A DNA stretch of 64,000 bases from Haliclona indistincta (taxonomy: Eukaryota; Porifera; Demospongiae; Haplosclerida; Chalinidae), in contig OZ024783.1 in NCBI GenBank assembly GCA_964017065.1, positions 10,878,885 to 10,942,884 of the forward strand, given 5' to 3'. Position numbers and translations under genes: made by a program. This document shows positions 34,361 through 44,580 of this stretch, piece after piece. The notes under the pieces were generated by a model that was not told where the DNA came from, ran no database searches, and saw only the letters and a list, made by a program, of their open reading frames with translations. Every line of letters starts with the position of its first letter. The first letter of the stretch is position 1.

Positions 34361-35070
34361 ATCAGAAGAGAGTGAAGTAAAAACCTCACAGTAGCATTGT
34401 TGCTTTAGAAACGACAATAGTAGAATCATTAATTTGTTAGAACCATTTGTTTATACTTTTGTGCACACAAAGCATGTTAATAATTATCATTAAAAATTGA
34501 TAATGCACCAACTCCACTAGTTGCAAACAAGAAATATAAACCTCATGATAAAAGAAAAGACATATAATACTTCTTATATCCCGTTGCATGGGTGTATCAA
34601 AGGTGCCGCCCGTGGTTTAAAACGCACTAAAGTGCCATGCGATTACGTCATGAGGACTATATTATCCTTTGATGTTTGATATGGTCCCTCGGTGCAAAGG
34701 TCACGGACTGCTGGCAAAAAAAAACACGAAGTTTAGTGCACGAAAGTGTATTCAACAAAGATCCTATGGGCTAAAGAAATGTTCTTTCAGCTTAGCACAC
34801 CTAGAACATCGTAGTGTAACGAGTCTCCGCGGCGACACGTAGCATAACTCGCCCCTTGATAGCACGATCGAAGCGCTAGACTCACATAAAACGACGATAA
34901 GTAGTTTCTTTCCTGTTTTCCACACTTTGCTTCGCTCTCCTTACGGTCGCTGTCTCTACACTACACACAGCAGATCCTACCATGACCTCGACCTCAGCTA
35001 CCTCGTGGCCATGCGTTTTACTGACGTCATTTAGCAACGTTGCGGCCACCGGAAGCTACGGAAATAAATC
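34361..35070. other. No recognisable gene
   Basis: Short ORFs only (for example 34982-35176). No repeat is shared with other parts of the window. Confidence 0.45.
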
Positions 35071-35190
35071 AGTTATATCACCCCGTATACTCGTGAATTA
35101 CCCGTTTACAGTTACTTGCACTCGGGCGCTTCGCGCCCTCGTGATCGTGACTGTAAATCGGATAATTCCCTCGTAGGGATGATATAACTA
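35071..35190. repeat. Short imperfect palindrome (MITE-like)
   Basis: AGTTATATCACCCCG at the left pairs with GGGATGATATAACT at the right, and GGGCGCTTCGCGCCC forms the centre. It directly abuts the poly(A) end of the next LINE, so it may have been its insertion target. Confidence 0.55.
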
Positions 35191-35196
35191 TTACGT

Positions 35197-36895
35197 TTTT
35201 TCTTTTTTTTTTTCATTTCAAAAGAAATGTGAAATAGCAATAATGCTAATGAATGAAGGTGTTAGTGATCTAAAAGATAGTAAATAGCCTGGACTTAAAT
35301 AGAGAAAAAGAATCAGTAGATTTGATACAAGAGGGGAGAGAGTTCCAGAGCTTGATAGAGGTGGGGTAAAAAGAATTCATATAAGTAGCTGATTTGCAGA
35401 AGATGGGGGCAAAATCATGTCTATTATAATTGCGGGAGAAATGCAGAGGCAGGGAAGGTGATATGAGAGGACAATTGATTGAATGAGAAAAACCAAATTT
35501 GAGTTTGAACAGAGAGGAAGCTTTGCAAATTTTTCTTCTCTGTTCAAGAGGCTTTATAGCAAATTGGGAAAGGAGAGATGGATAGCTGGAAGCCCACGAT
35601 TTAGATGCCATTTTTAAAGCAAAATGTTGAACAGATTCAATAGATGAGATTGCAGTTAGTGAAGGTGGATCCCAGCTAGCAGCACCGTACTCCAAGATTG
35701 GGCGAACCAACATTTTGTACAGAGTAAGTAGAGTAGATGAGGGGCAGTGGTGGTAAAAATGCCTGTAGATTAGCCCAAGGCGTTTCCTTGCTTTCATTCT
35801 TATATTATGAATGTGAGAAGACCATGACAAATTGGGCTGAAAGGTTAGCCCAAGGTATTTGTAGGAGTAAACTCTGTCAAGAGGGATATTGCTGATTTGC
35901 ACAGGGGGTAATGAGTCAAAAAATGACTGTGGACGAAGTGAAAAAATCATGAATTTTGATTTTTGTAAGTTGATGTTAAGTGATCTAGAGGAGAGCCAGC
36001 AGTGAATATCAGAGAGCAATGAATTGATAGTGGCAATATCAGCAGTATGATTCAATGGATGAAGAAGAAGCATATCATCAGCATAGAGAAACAAGTTTAA
36101 GGAGAAGTGTGGGTTAAGAGTGACAATGTCATTGATGTAAAAAATGAAAAGCAGAGGACCTAGTATGGACCCCTGAGGGACACCAGACAAAACTGGCTGA
36201 GGAGAAGAAACACTCTTGCCAACTCTCACAGATTGGGTACGACCAGAGAGATAGGAAGCAAGCCAATGACAGATGTGGTTGGGAAGATTGATAGAGAAAA
36301 GCTGACTCAGGAGAGAAGAGTGACTGACAGAGTCAAAAGCCTTCTTTAAATCAAGAAAGACGCCACAGATTGGTGTGGAGCGATCCAAATCTGAGAGAAT
36401 AGTGTGGCAAACTGAAATCATGGCATCAGAGGTGGAACGAGAGGGCATGAAGCCAAATTGATTAGGTGAAATAAGGGAATTAGTAAGAAAGTGGTCAAGA
36501 AGAATATCAGCGACATGTTTTTCAAGAAGTTTGGAGACTATAGATAAAAGAGAGATAGGCCGATAGTTGGTAGGAGAGTCAGAGGGTGGGGAAGATTTAG
36601 GAATTGGGACAATAATAGAATGCTTCCAGATAGAAGGTAAGATGCCGGTAGACAAGGATTGATTGAAAATAAATGCCAAAGGATCGGATATAGATAATGC
36701 AGTTGCCTTTAGGAGAGAAGAAGTGATGCCATCTGAGCCAGGAGAGGAGGTTGAAGGAAGAGCAGCAATTAGTGTGCAAATATCTGTTGGGGTGCAAAGC
36801 AGATGTTCAGGAAACTCAGAAGAGACAATTGGAGGGAGAGAAGGGGTAGGAGAGACATGATTGGATGTGAAAAAACTAGAGAAAGCAAGAAACTA
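35197..36895 (-). CDS. Jockey/CR1-type LINE reverse transcriptase, 5'-truncated, with poly(A) end
   Basis: The open frame ends at 35270 and extends upstream of its first ATG (36679) to about 36895 without a stop. Counting from that ATG: NYRPISLLS at residues 38-46, FLDLKKAFDSV around 108-118, GVPQGSILGPLLF around 166-178, catalytic YADD at 199-202, then the thumb and the RMKARKRLG / LVRPILEYGA segment typical of jockey-superfamily LINEs. The endonuclease and ORF1 are absent, so this is a 5'-truncated insertion. On the minus strand the 3' end carries an A-rich tail (35197-35220). No frameshift is seen, which suggests a young copy. The product would be a reverse transcriptase acting on its own RNA. 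Confidence 0.9.
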
Positions 36896-37735
36896 TCTCA
36901 AAAACTACGTAGGACAAGAAACTAGCTCAAAAATGGTTTATAGTCTAAGTGCTGTAAAAACCACTCCACATGTACATGGGTTATGATACTTGCTGTCGAG
37001 TTGATCTAAACTGCAGGACAGCTTTAAGAGTTTGTTGACATCTTAAAATAACTTCAAAAAGCCTACAAAATGGGTACATGTGTTTGTAGTCACGCCCACA
37101 TGACTCATCTTCGAATTTCAGCTGGTAACCTTTGCTGCACGGTTAGCCAGGAGAGATTTTTGACTAGAAAAATGCGTATCCGTACGATGTCGATTATTCC
37201 TAAATTATTCCTTGGTGTAGAAAATTGTGCAGCGATTCAAGCTGCATTATACATTGAGACACACTCGATGATGCATCAGAGCGAGTTTCATGCTGCTAGC
37301 GTTGCTCTGTCACGAGCTGCAGATAAAAGAAAGTCGCTCATTAATATTCATAAAAACCGGTATACCGCCACCTTAACGACCAATGGCAGATTGCTGATCA
37401 CAATTCTTAATTATGTCTGAAATCCAGTTTTTTTGAAATACTAGACATCGCCAAGAATAAATAATCTTAGAGTATTCTCTGAATTATTGCATGTTTATCT
37501 GAAGAAAACAGAATAATTATGCAAAATTTACATATTTTTGTATAATAAACTATCATACTGTTTATGCATAGCCGCTCTAAGATGTAAAAACATGGTTTAA
37601 TATGCGAACAGAAATTTATATGTTGCAGTGCCACTTGGGCTGATACATATACATATGTATCGATCGCGCGCTATTACTGCGCGCGCCACGCCCTATTGTG
37701 CATTCTTTGTTGAGTTGGCTCGAGCTGCACGATCG
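36896..37735. other. No confident gene
   Basis: It contains a 116-codon ORF at 37070-37420 (+) with no recognisable motif. It is probably chance or a repeat remnant. Confidence 0.35.
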
Positions 37736-38047
37736 ATGGATTCGAACCAGAGCTCAGCTGAAGAAGACAGTTGTTCTAGTGATACAGAGGACAAAATATC
37801 CAAACCTCCGAAGAAAATCAGAAAGCTCACGATAGAGGAGCCAGTGGTTCCGGTCGGAGCGAACATTGCGGTTGATTCAAGTGATGATAACTGTTCCAAG
37901 TCTTCTGACACTGAAGTGACTGGACCTCCGGTGAAAATACCAAAGCTAGACGAGTCAGCCACGTCGTGGAATGAGTCTAGAAGCAAGTTGATTTCTGATG
38001 TAACAAGCCAGCAACCATCTACTAGTACTGCTCATGAAGGAGAACAA
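37736..38047 (+). CDS. Acidic, Ser-rich putative nuclear protein, first exon only
   Basis: The ATG at 37736 (start MDSNQSSAEEDSCSSDTED) opens 104 codons that end in phase at GAACAA followed by the donor GTAAGA (38048). The peptide contains two diverged copies of a motif: SCSSDTE ... KPPKKIRKL and KSSDTE ... PPVKIPKL. Each is an acidic Ser patch followed by a basic Pro/Lys patch, similar to CK2 sites beside a nuclear localisation signal. Without splicing the frame runs on to 38119. The only in-phase candidate for a next exon is a 27-bp piece at 38862-38888 flanked by TTTTCAG and GTAAGT, which is speculative. The gene family is not recognised. The exon is followed by MITEs, so the gene may be broken. 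Confidence 0.4.
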
Positions 38048-38117
38048 GTAAGATCATTACCCTGGGCGCGTAAGCGCCGGAGGGTTAAGCGTGTCCGTAT
38101 GTATGTATTTATAGTGT

Positions 38118-38290
38118 AGGTTATATCCCACGTTGGCGGGATATACGACCCGTCAACATGTGATATAACTTACGTGTACCATGCTAAAGACTGTTCTGAT
38201 CTTGGGCACGTGACGCGGAGGGAAATACGACCCGTTATATCCCTCTAATAGCGCAATCTGATTGGTCAGAATAGTCTTAGTATGGTATAA
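38118..38290. repeat. MITE-like inverted repeat
   Basis: TACCATGCTAAAGACTGTTC (about 38178) pairs imperfectly with GAATAGTCTTAGTATGGTA (38268-38286). GTTATATCCC motifs and ACGACCCGT are repeated within. It is non-coding. Confidence 0.5.
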
Positions 38291-38438
38291 GACCTCTCAA
38301 CTGTCACGATTTCACCGTGACACTCACGGTTTCCAGGGTGCTTCTCACGGTCTCACAGCGAGATAGCTGATAGCTGCCAATTTCTCACGGTTTCAGCATG
38401 CAAAATGACGAACGTGCTTCTGAGAGATAGTATTCTAA

Positions 38439-38619
38439 GGCCCGTTTACACGGTTGCGTTTTCATCTGAAAACGCAAAGAAATCTTTGCGGATGCACCTC
38501 GCGTTTACACGTAAACGATGAAAACGATAATTTGAAAACTACAACTTGAAAACGCTTTTCAAAGTGGAAAGTTTTGAAAACGACAACTTGAAGACGGCAA
38601 CTTTCTACGTGTAAACGCC
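38439..38619. mobile_element. Small MITE
   Basis: The left end GGCCCGTTTACACG pairs with the right end CGTGTAAACGCC. Internal copies of AAACGC and TTTACACG are present. Very short, with no coding capacity. Confidence 0.45.
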
Positions 38620-39126
38620 AAAAACGATATCACGCTTTTGTTATGAGTATACCTCAGCCTTCATACTCACAGAGAATACTAGCAACACTCCTTGGACAAC
38701 GAGTAATGTGCGTTTTCTTCGTTGCTTCAACAGCTTCGTGCGAACAAGGCAGTACAGTTTGCTTCGCCATCGTGGTCACACCCACATTCCAACCGCTTAA
38801 TTAATTTCCCGTTAATTTAAACGCTGGAACGTACTTGAGGCTATATTTGTCCTGTTTTCAGCAAAAAATACAGCGTCTTGTAAAGATGGTAAGTATCTGC
38901 TGAACGAGTTTTAACCTTCAGCTACCTTGTGGTAAATCATTACTATAGCTGTACGCTTGACTGTACGGCTATGTGTTGAGGCTGTTTATTGCCCAGACAA
39001 GCTGTTCGATAGTTTTCTGGGCATCTTAAGAAAGCCTCTGTGGCTATAGGAGCTTTCCTTTTATAGCATTAATTATGTACCTCAAACAAAGTTTAGTTGA
39101 ACTAGAAGAGTTAGCTGGGGTATAGA
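38620..39126. other. No confident gene
   Basis: Apart from the 27-bp putative mini-exon at 38862-38888, nothing recognisable is present. Confidence 0.4.
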
Positions 39127-39426
39127 CAGTGGCGGATCTGCGTACGGGCAAACCCGAGCATTTGCCCGGGCATCAAAACTGAAGTTTAATTATATTCATA
39201 AAAATAATAATATTCATTGTTGATTTAACACGTGCGCTGTGTAAATTAATAGCTGGCTCAGCGGAGTCTAGTACTATAGTTTATTCTACTATAAAGATTT
39301 CCTCCCAGAAGTTACCAAAACTACACGTTTTAGAGCTCCAATTATAAAAATTTTCCTGGGGGAGGACCCCCAGACCCCCCTTTATGTTTCTGCCCAGGCA
39401 TCAATTCAGACTCAGATCCGCCACTG
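39127..39426. mobile_element. hAT-type MITE (300 bp)
   Basis: The termini CAGTGGCGGATCTG and CAGATCCGCCACTG are perfect inverted repeats. The 8-bp target duplication GGTATAGA flanks both sides (39119-39126 and 39427-39434). The CAGTG end and 8-bp duplication are diagnostic of hAT. Confidence 0.9.
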
Positions 39427-40524
39427 GGTATAGATCTAACGGGCGATAAAGAAGAGAGTTTTATTGAGGTAGAATATTCACCAACTTTTTGAGCGTGTAA
39501 TTGGACGCAGAAGAACACACTGTCTCCATGGCTTGCTGTGCAGGTAGAAAGGCAGTAAGCTACAGTGTTCCACACGAAGAGAAGTAAAAATCTTTTTTAC
39601 ATTTTGGTTCATATCTCAGGAACCAAGTGTCCTATGATCATGTTGCAGGTACCATTATGATCCTCAATCCTTACTTAACACTCTGGTTAATATGGTTTTG
39701 CGTCACGTGACGTAGGCGTGTCACAACATGGCGGCGTATCACACCCACTGGAACGACAGTTTTAGGTTAGGATTTCCGGAACTACTGCTAGTTAAGATTT
39801 CTTAAAGCTGCATTACAACTATCACCTAGGGCTCTAACCTTTAGGCAAGTGTCCGGCTTGAACTAGCGTTAGTTCGGCAACGGGAACCAAAAGATGGATT
39901 TCGCGACAAGCCAAAACTTTAGGTATGGGAAATCCGATTCCGTGTGAGTTAAGCTCCAAGACTTGGAGACTGCACAGCCAATACATCCATCCACACTTTG
40001 CCGCACACTAAGCGTCCCTAGAAATGTTCACAGCGACAAACGAGACTCTTCTCTGCACGAGTGCCGTTTTCTTGCCGCCATCTTGCGATTTTAATGGATT
40101 TTTGTGATGTCACGCATAATAATTGTCGGCTGTGTAAAACGTCATACCATTAAAATCGCAAGATGGCGGCAAGAAAACGGCACTCGTGCAGAGAAGAGTC
40201 TCGTTTGTCGCTGTGAACATTTCTAGGGACGTTTAGTGTGCGGAAAAGTGTGGATGGATGTATTGGCTGTGCAGTCTCCAAGTATTGGAGCTTAACTCAC
40301 ACGGAACCGGATTTCCCATACCTAAAGTTTTGGCTTGTCGCGAAATCCATCTTTTGGTTCCCGTTGCCGAACTAACGCTAGTTCAAGCCGGACACATGCC
40401 TAAAGGTTAGAGCCCTAGGTGATAGTTGTAATGCAGCTTTAAGAAATCTTAACTAGCAGTAGTTCCGGAAATCCTAACCTAAAACTGTCGTTCCAGTGGG
40501 TGTGATACGCCGCCATGTTGTGAC

Positions 40525-41069
40525 GAATCCCATTAAGGGCAGACATTCAACTAGGGTCAAAAGTCGTCGCGCGCGTTCGTGTGCGCGCGCGTACAGAATT
40601 ACTATAAAGGCTTGTTTGTAGCACCAACCGGTCAGTTGGTTCGGTAGCACAGCGGTTTAGTATGGTGGCTTGTAATGCAGTCGGTCAGGGTTCGATTCTC
40701 GCAGAATGCATGTTTTTTTGTGAATTTTTCTTATTAATAAAAGTTTAGTTTTTAGCTCCATCCTTAGCGAGGCCTGTTTATGACGACTCTACCGACGATC
40801 CTTAGTTAGGAAGACCCTCCCGACGATCGTTAGTTAGTTAGGAAGACCCTCCCGACGATCCTTAGTTAGGAAGACCCTCCCGACGATCCTTAGGCTTAGG
40901 CTTAGTTAGTTAGGAAGACCCTCCCTACTTTACGCAGTTAGGAGAAGGTTTTTAGGGTTTTGGGTTTAGCTGTATGTTAAACTTAGTGCTACAAACAAGC
41001 CTTTATAGTAATTCTGTACGTGTGCGATGACCTTTGACCCTAGTTGAATGTCTGCCCTTAACGGGATTC
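40525..41069. mobile_element. Nested TIR element with a tRNA-like core (545 bp)
   Basis: It begins GAATCCCATTAAGGGCAGAC and ends with the near-complement GTCTGCCCTTAACGGGATTC. TIRs are about 37 bp and the target duplication GTTGTGAC is 8 bp (40517-40524 and 41070-41077). Inside lie a tRNA-like region, tandem units around GACCCTCCCGACGATCCTTAG and an inner inverted repeat (GTACAGAATTACTATAAAGG and its complement). Confidence 0.9.
40640..40715 (+). other. tRNA-like region with A and B boxes (SINE head)
   Basis: TAGCACAGCGG (40645-40655) matches the pol III A box and GGTTCGATTCT (40689-40699) matches the B box, 33 bp apart. No sound cloverleaf or anticodon arm can be drawn with confidence. I call it tRNA-derived and not a functional tRNA. 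Confidence 0.6.
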
Positions 41070-41504
41070 GTTGTGACACGCCTACGTCACGTGACGCGAA
41101 GCCATATGAACCAGGGTGTTAAGTAAGGATTGAGGATCATAATGGTACCTGCAACATGATCATAGGACACTTGGTTCCTGAGATATGAACCAAAATGTAA
41201 AAAAAAGATTTTTGCTTCTCTTCGTGTGGAACACTGTAGTGGAAATGGATAGTTCTGAACGGTACAGGAATTTCCAGAGCAACAGATGATGCTGTCAAAC
41301 CAGGCTTCTTGGCTAAAACAACGGGCAATTTCTAGCAATCTAGTGTGAGCGCAGTCAAAATCTTGCTATAATCGTTCTACGATGACTGTCTGTGCTAACA
41401 TGCAAATATGCGCTCGTAGCCAATCCCTCTACTATCTACATGTATGATACGATACACAAGTATTGTTTAGTCCCATTCCCAATTAATATATTTATGAAAA
41501 ACTT

Positions 41505-41985
41505 GAGTTCTAATGAACACATGCATTGTACTTGTACGCTGAGCTTCTCCGGCAAAACTGCAACAGTCCAACATCCATAGACACTTCCATGATAATAGTA
41601 TAGCTACGCACTAACAGTTAGTTAGTTAGCATATCACAGAAGGAAAGACTAATACATAATACCCATGATCCAAGGCCTCAAGAACTGCTTTGTCGTTCTT
41701 CTCAACAAATCAATGTACTGCGGTACATGTGAGGTTGAGTGCAGGCCTGGACGCCATCATGTCCATTTAGCCGATAGCTAGGAGGTTGGGTGACACACCC
41801 ACAATGTCGTAAAGTGCTCTTACAAGGACACGTAGCTTTAGAAAGCCATGGATTAGCCGCTCGAGCATCAGTGAAGAAGCTGCAGAGAGTGCTTTCGTGG
41901 ATATTTTCGAGTGGTAAGACGCAAACAGGCGTGTTTTTTGACGACACACATATACACAGACAAATTCAAACGCACACGGGTAATT
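41505..41985 (+). repeat. Dispersed repeat R1, copy 3
   Basis: It has the same order of blocks as 27745-28260: AATGAACACATGC, then GTGACACACCCACAAT, GTAAAGTGCTCTTACAAG, GGATTAGCCGCTCGAGCA and CGTGTTTTTT...ACGGGTAATT. It is diverged and has indels. Confidence 0.75.
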
Positions 41986-42609
41986 AAGATTTAGGGAGGA
42001 AGGGTCAGATGTGTTGGCTTGCCTCTAAGAACACTGGAATGTTTTGCGTGGGTGTTTGGTTATTATTGTGTAGGTGCACAGTGTAGGCGTATTGTAAATT
42101 ACAAGGCAAGTCTTTGTTTTGTCCGGAACAATTTTAGTATGCTATATTTGCACCATTGACTGTATAATTGCTATTATGTGATCATACTTAGATATTACAG
42201 TATGGGATAGGAAGCCTTACTTAAATGGGTGGTCGATGCGCATTACCATTGACGTCACATGACGATTACATTTTCCGTGTATTTTTTTGCATTCCACGCA
42301 CACTATTAGGTAGGCACTACCGTGCCTCCCTAGTAGCTTATAACAACCTTAGTGGAACTGGAAGGGTCTGTCTGGCTGGAAATTCAAAGCTAGAATGACG
42401 TGGTCTATCAGCAATCGTAAATCATGCCGATTCTCTGGGCATACAAGTACACAGCACACCTGCAGAAGTACACTGCTAGATCAACGTGACTTACTCAGTA
42501 TAGAGGTCAAGTTGAGTGGAACTAGCAATAGTGCATGGTGGTTGACTTTAGTTTTCGTTATTACTACGAGAAATATGAGATGAATGCTGCTTTCCCATGT
42601 TGATCTATT
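41986..42609. other. No recognisable gene
   Basis: It includes a palindrome GGCACTACCGTGCC near 42315-42329 that is similar to one in the ATM intron. No coding sequence was identified. Confidence 0.45.
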
Positions 42610-42780
42610 CTTGGCGTCACAAATTCTGCAGTCTATAGTTGGACATTCCAATACATCCTTCATAGAGACACTCGGTAGAAGTACATGTAACATGACCAAC
42701 GCGCAAGCAAAATGATGTTTTATGATCAAAAATTCATAATTTGGCAAATAATTTATTGGTATGTCTTGTAGATCGATTTG

Positions 42781-43430
42781 GTACCTGTTCGCCTACTCCC
42801 ACTTCGCCTACTCCCATTTTGCCTACTTACAGCCCCAAAGGGACGTTTTGCCTACTAGAAGTAAGCAAAACTAAACCCTAAACCCTGAACCCTGAACCCT
42901 AAAAACCATCTCCTAACTGTGCAAAGTCGGGAGGGTGTCCTAAACCGGGCCTTCGGCCCTTGGTAAGCCTAAGGATCGTCGGGAGGGTGTCCTAAACCGG
43001 GCCTTCGGCCCTTGGTAAGCCTAAGGATCGTCGGGAGGGTCGTCCTAAACCGGGCCTTCGGCCCTGGCTAAAGATCGTCGAGAGGGTCGTCCTAAACAGG
43101 GCCTTCGTCCTTCACTGGATCTGCAAGCTGTCCCGACGATCGACTTAGTTAAAAAAAACTTAAGTTTTCTGGGGAAAAAAATTAAAAATAATAAGTACTG
43201 AGCGGGAATCGAACCCTGAACATTTTGCACTACAAGCCACCGCACTAAACCGCTGCGCCACCGGAACGAGCTGACCGACCAGTGCTATAAACAAGCCATT
43301 ATAGTGATTCTGTACGCGCGCGCGTAGATAATATAAGCCGCCGAAGGCGGCTTGCGTAGGCAAAACGTCCCTTTGGGGCTGTAAGTAGGCAAAATGGGAG
43401 TAGGCGAAGTGGGAGTAGGCAAACCGGTAC
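42781..43430. mobile_element. TIR element with a tRNA-like core, second family member
   Basis: The ends are inverted repeats of about 75 bp made of GCCTACTCCCACTTCGCCTA and related units, flanked by GTAC. The inside is the reverse complement of the core seen at 40525-41069: a tRNA-like region, three to four units around GACGATCCTTAGG, and a CCCTAAACCCTGAACCCT tract. The terminal repeats are unrelated to those of the other element. Relative to the gene 1 flank it is an insertion. Confidence 0.82.
43190..43300 (-). other. tRNA-like region with A and B boxes (minus strand)
   Basis: On the minus strand TGGCGCAGCGG (43260-43250) is a perfect A box and GGTTCGATTCC (43215-43205) a perfect B box. 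The sequence around them matches 40600-40715. No intact cloverleaf was confirmed. Confidence 0.65.
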
Positions 43431-43506
43431 TATCCCTGTAGATCTCTAGTTTACTGAAGAATGTGGAGATGTATCCAACAAAGGTAGTTTTGGTCCTTTA
43501 TAGATA

Positions 43507-44509
43507 CAGTGCTTACAGCCTAAAGAGGGCACTCATCTGATTTTTTAATTTAGTCTACAAAACTTTCTACATCGCTATTTCTATTGCATTAATGCAGATT
43601 GCAACTTTGAGCATGAGAAAATGCAAGACACACGATGCTCTACAGCTCTCTCCCATTGAAGCTAATACAATGGCGCCATGTTTGTGACATCACTACAATT
43701 TGTACGACGTCACGACGAACCACACCTACGACACAGCAGCCACTGTCTAGCGCCACAACGACGCTTAGTGGTTATTATTTCCTCGAGCTTAGCTAGTATC
43801 TATGCTGCAGAAGCACGCTTAAGAACGGGCAAAGCGCAAAACACAGATTTTGATCGGCGCCATTCTTGCCGCTCGACGGTTAGCGGCGCAGCGCACGCAG
43901 AAATGCGTAATCGATAAACACTCATATTGGATGAATATCATTATAAAACGGCAGAGAGTCGAAGTGACAGCTAAAAGTTGGTGTTCTCGACGACCGCGTT
44001 TGCGCATGGATGGACGTATCACGCTAGTTTAAAAACTAGTGAAAACTACAAGTATTCGGCTATCCATATATCAAGTGGTTTTTCTTAACTCACAAAGCTG
44101 TTGAATTCTCAGCTTAAAGCAATTTTCAACTCAAAAACACAAAAATTTCTGTCCTTTTTGGCTTCCTACATTAGCATGGATCAAAGATAAGCCTCCAAAC
44201 TTTGTGAGATGAACAAAGACCTACCTTACAATCAAACAGTAAATGGTTTTTGCTTAACTCAAAACAGCACTAAAATGCTGGCTTAAAGGTCATTTGCAAT
44301 TGGAAGGTGTCAACTTGTATCACTTAAACATTATTATTTTCAGAACCACATAGAATTACTATTTCTAATTTGACTAACATAGGCAGAGAGGATCATTCTA
44401 CACTTACACCAACTTTGGAAGCAATAGCTCCCAGAATAATTTTTTTACAACAAAATATGTACTGAGTTGCTAAAATCAGCTGAGTGCCCTCTTTAGGCTG
44501 TATGCACTG
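43507..44509. mobile_element. Tc1/mariner-type non-autonomous element (1,003 bp)
   Basis: The termini CAGTGCTTACAGCCTAAAGA and its near-complement TCTTTAGGCTGTATGCACTG are flanked by TA. The gene 1 flank has the empty site at 3878-3879 (ATAGATACATGTAA), so both the insertion and the TA duplication are proven. Its interior has no transposase ORF. Inner AT-rich segments hold GCTTAAA-type short repeats. Confidence 0.92.
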
Positions 44510-44580
44510 TACATGTAAGTCTCTCTCTAGTATGCATTGATAGAGATTTTGGATGAAAGATTGAGAATGAGAAAATGAAC

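Larger units (their letters stand above)
39560..41239. mobile_element. Large foldback element interrupted by a second element
   Basis: The left arm is 39560-40095. The right arm is 40145-40524 continuing at 41070-41239. The arms are about 530 bp, 95% or more complementary by eye, around a loop of about 50 bp. Removing the nested insertion (40525-41069, with one copy of GTTGTGAC) restores an uninterrupted palindrome. No coding frame is seen. Confidence 0.88.

Noticed and set aside
40640..40715. A functional tRNA gene
   Set aside because: A and B boxes are present, but I could not draw a full cloverleaf. The sequence recurs within another transposon, so a SINE-type tRNA relic is more likely.
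42855..43110. A CRISPR-like array (repeated CCTAAACCGGGCCTTCGGCCC units)
   Set aside because: Units are contiguous tandem repeats with no unique spacers, inside a TIR element of an animal genome.
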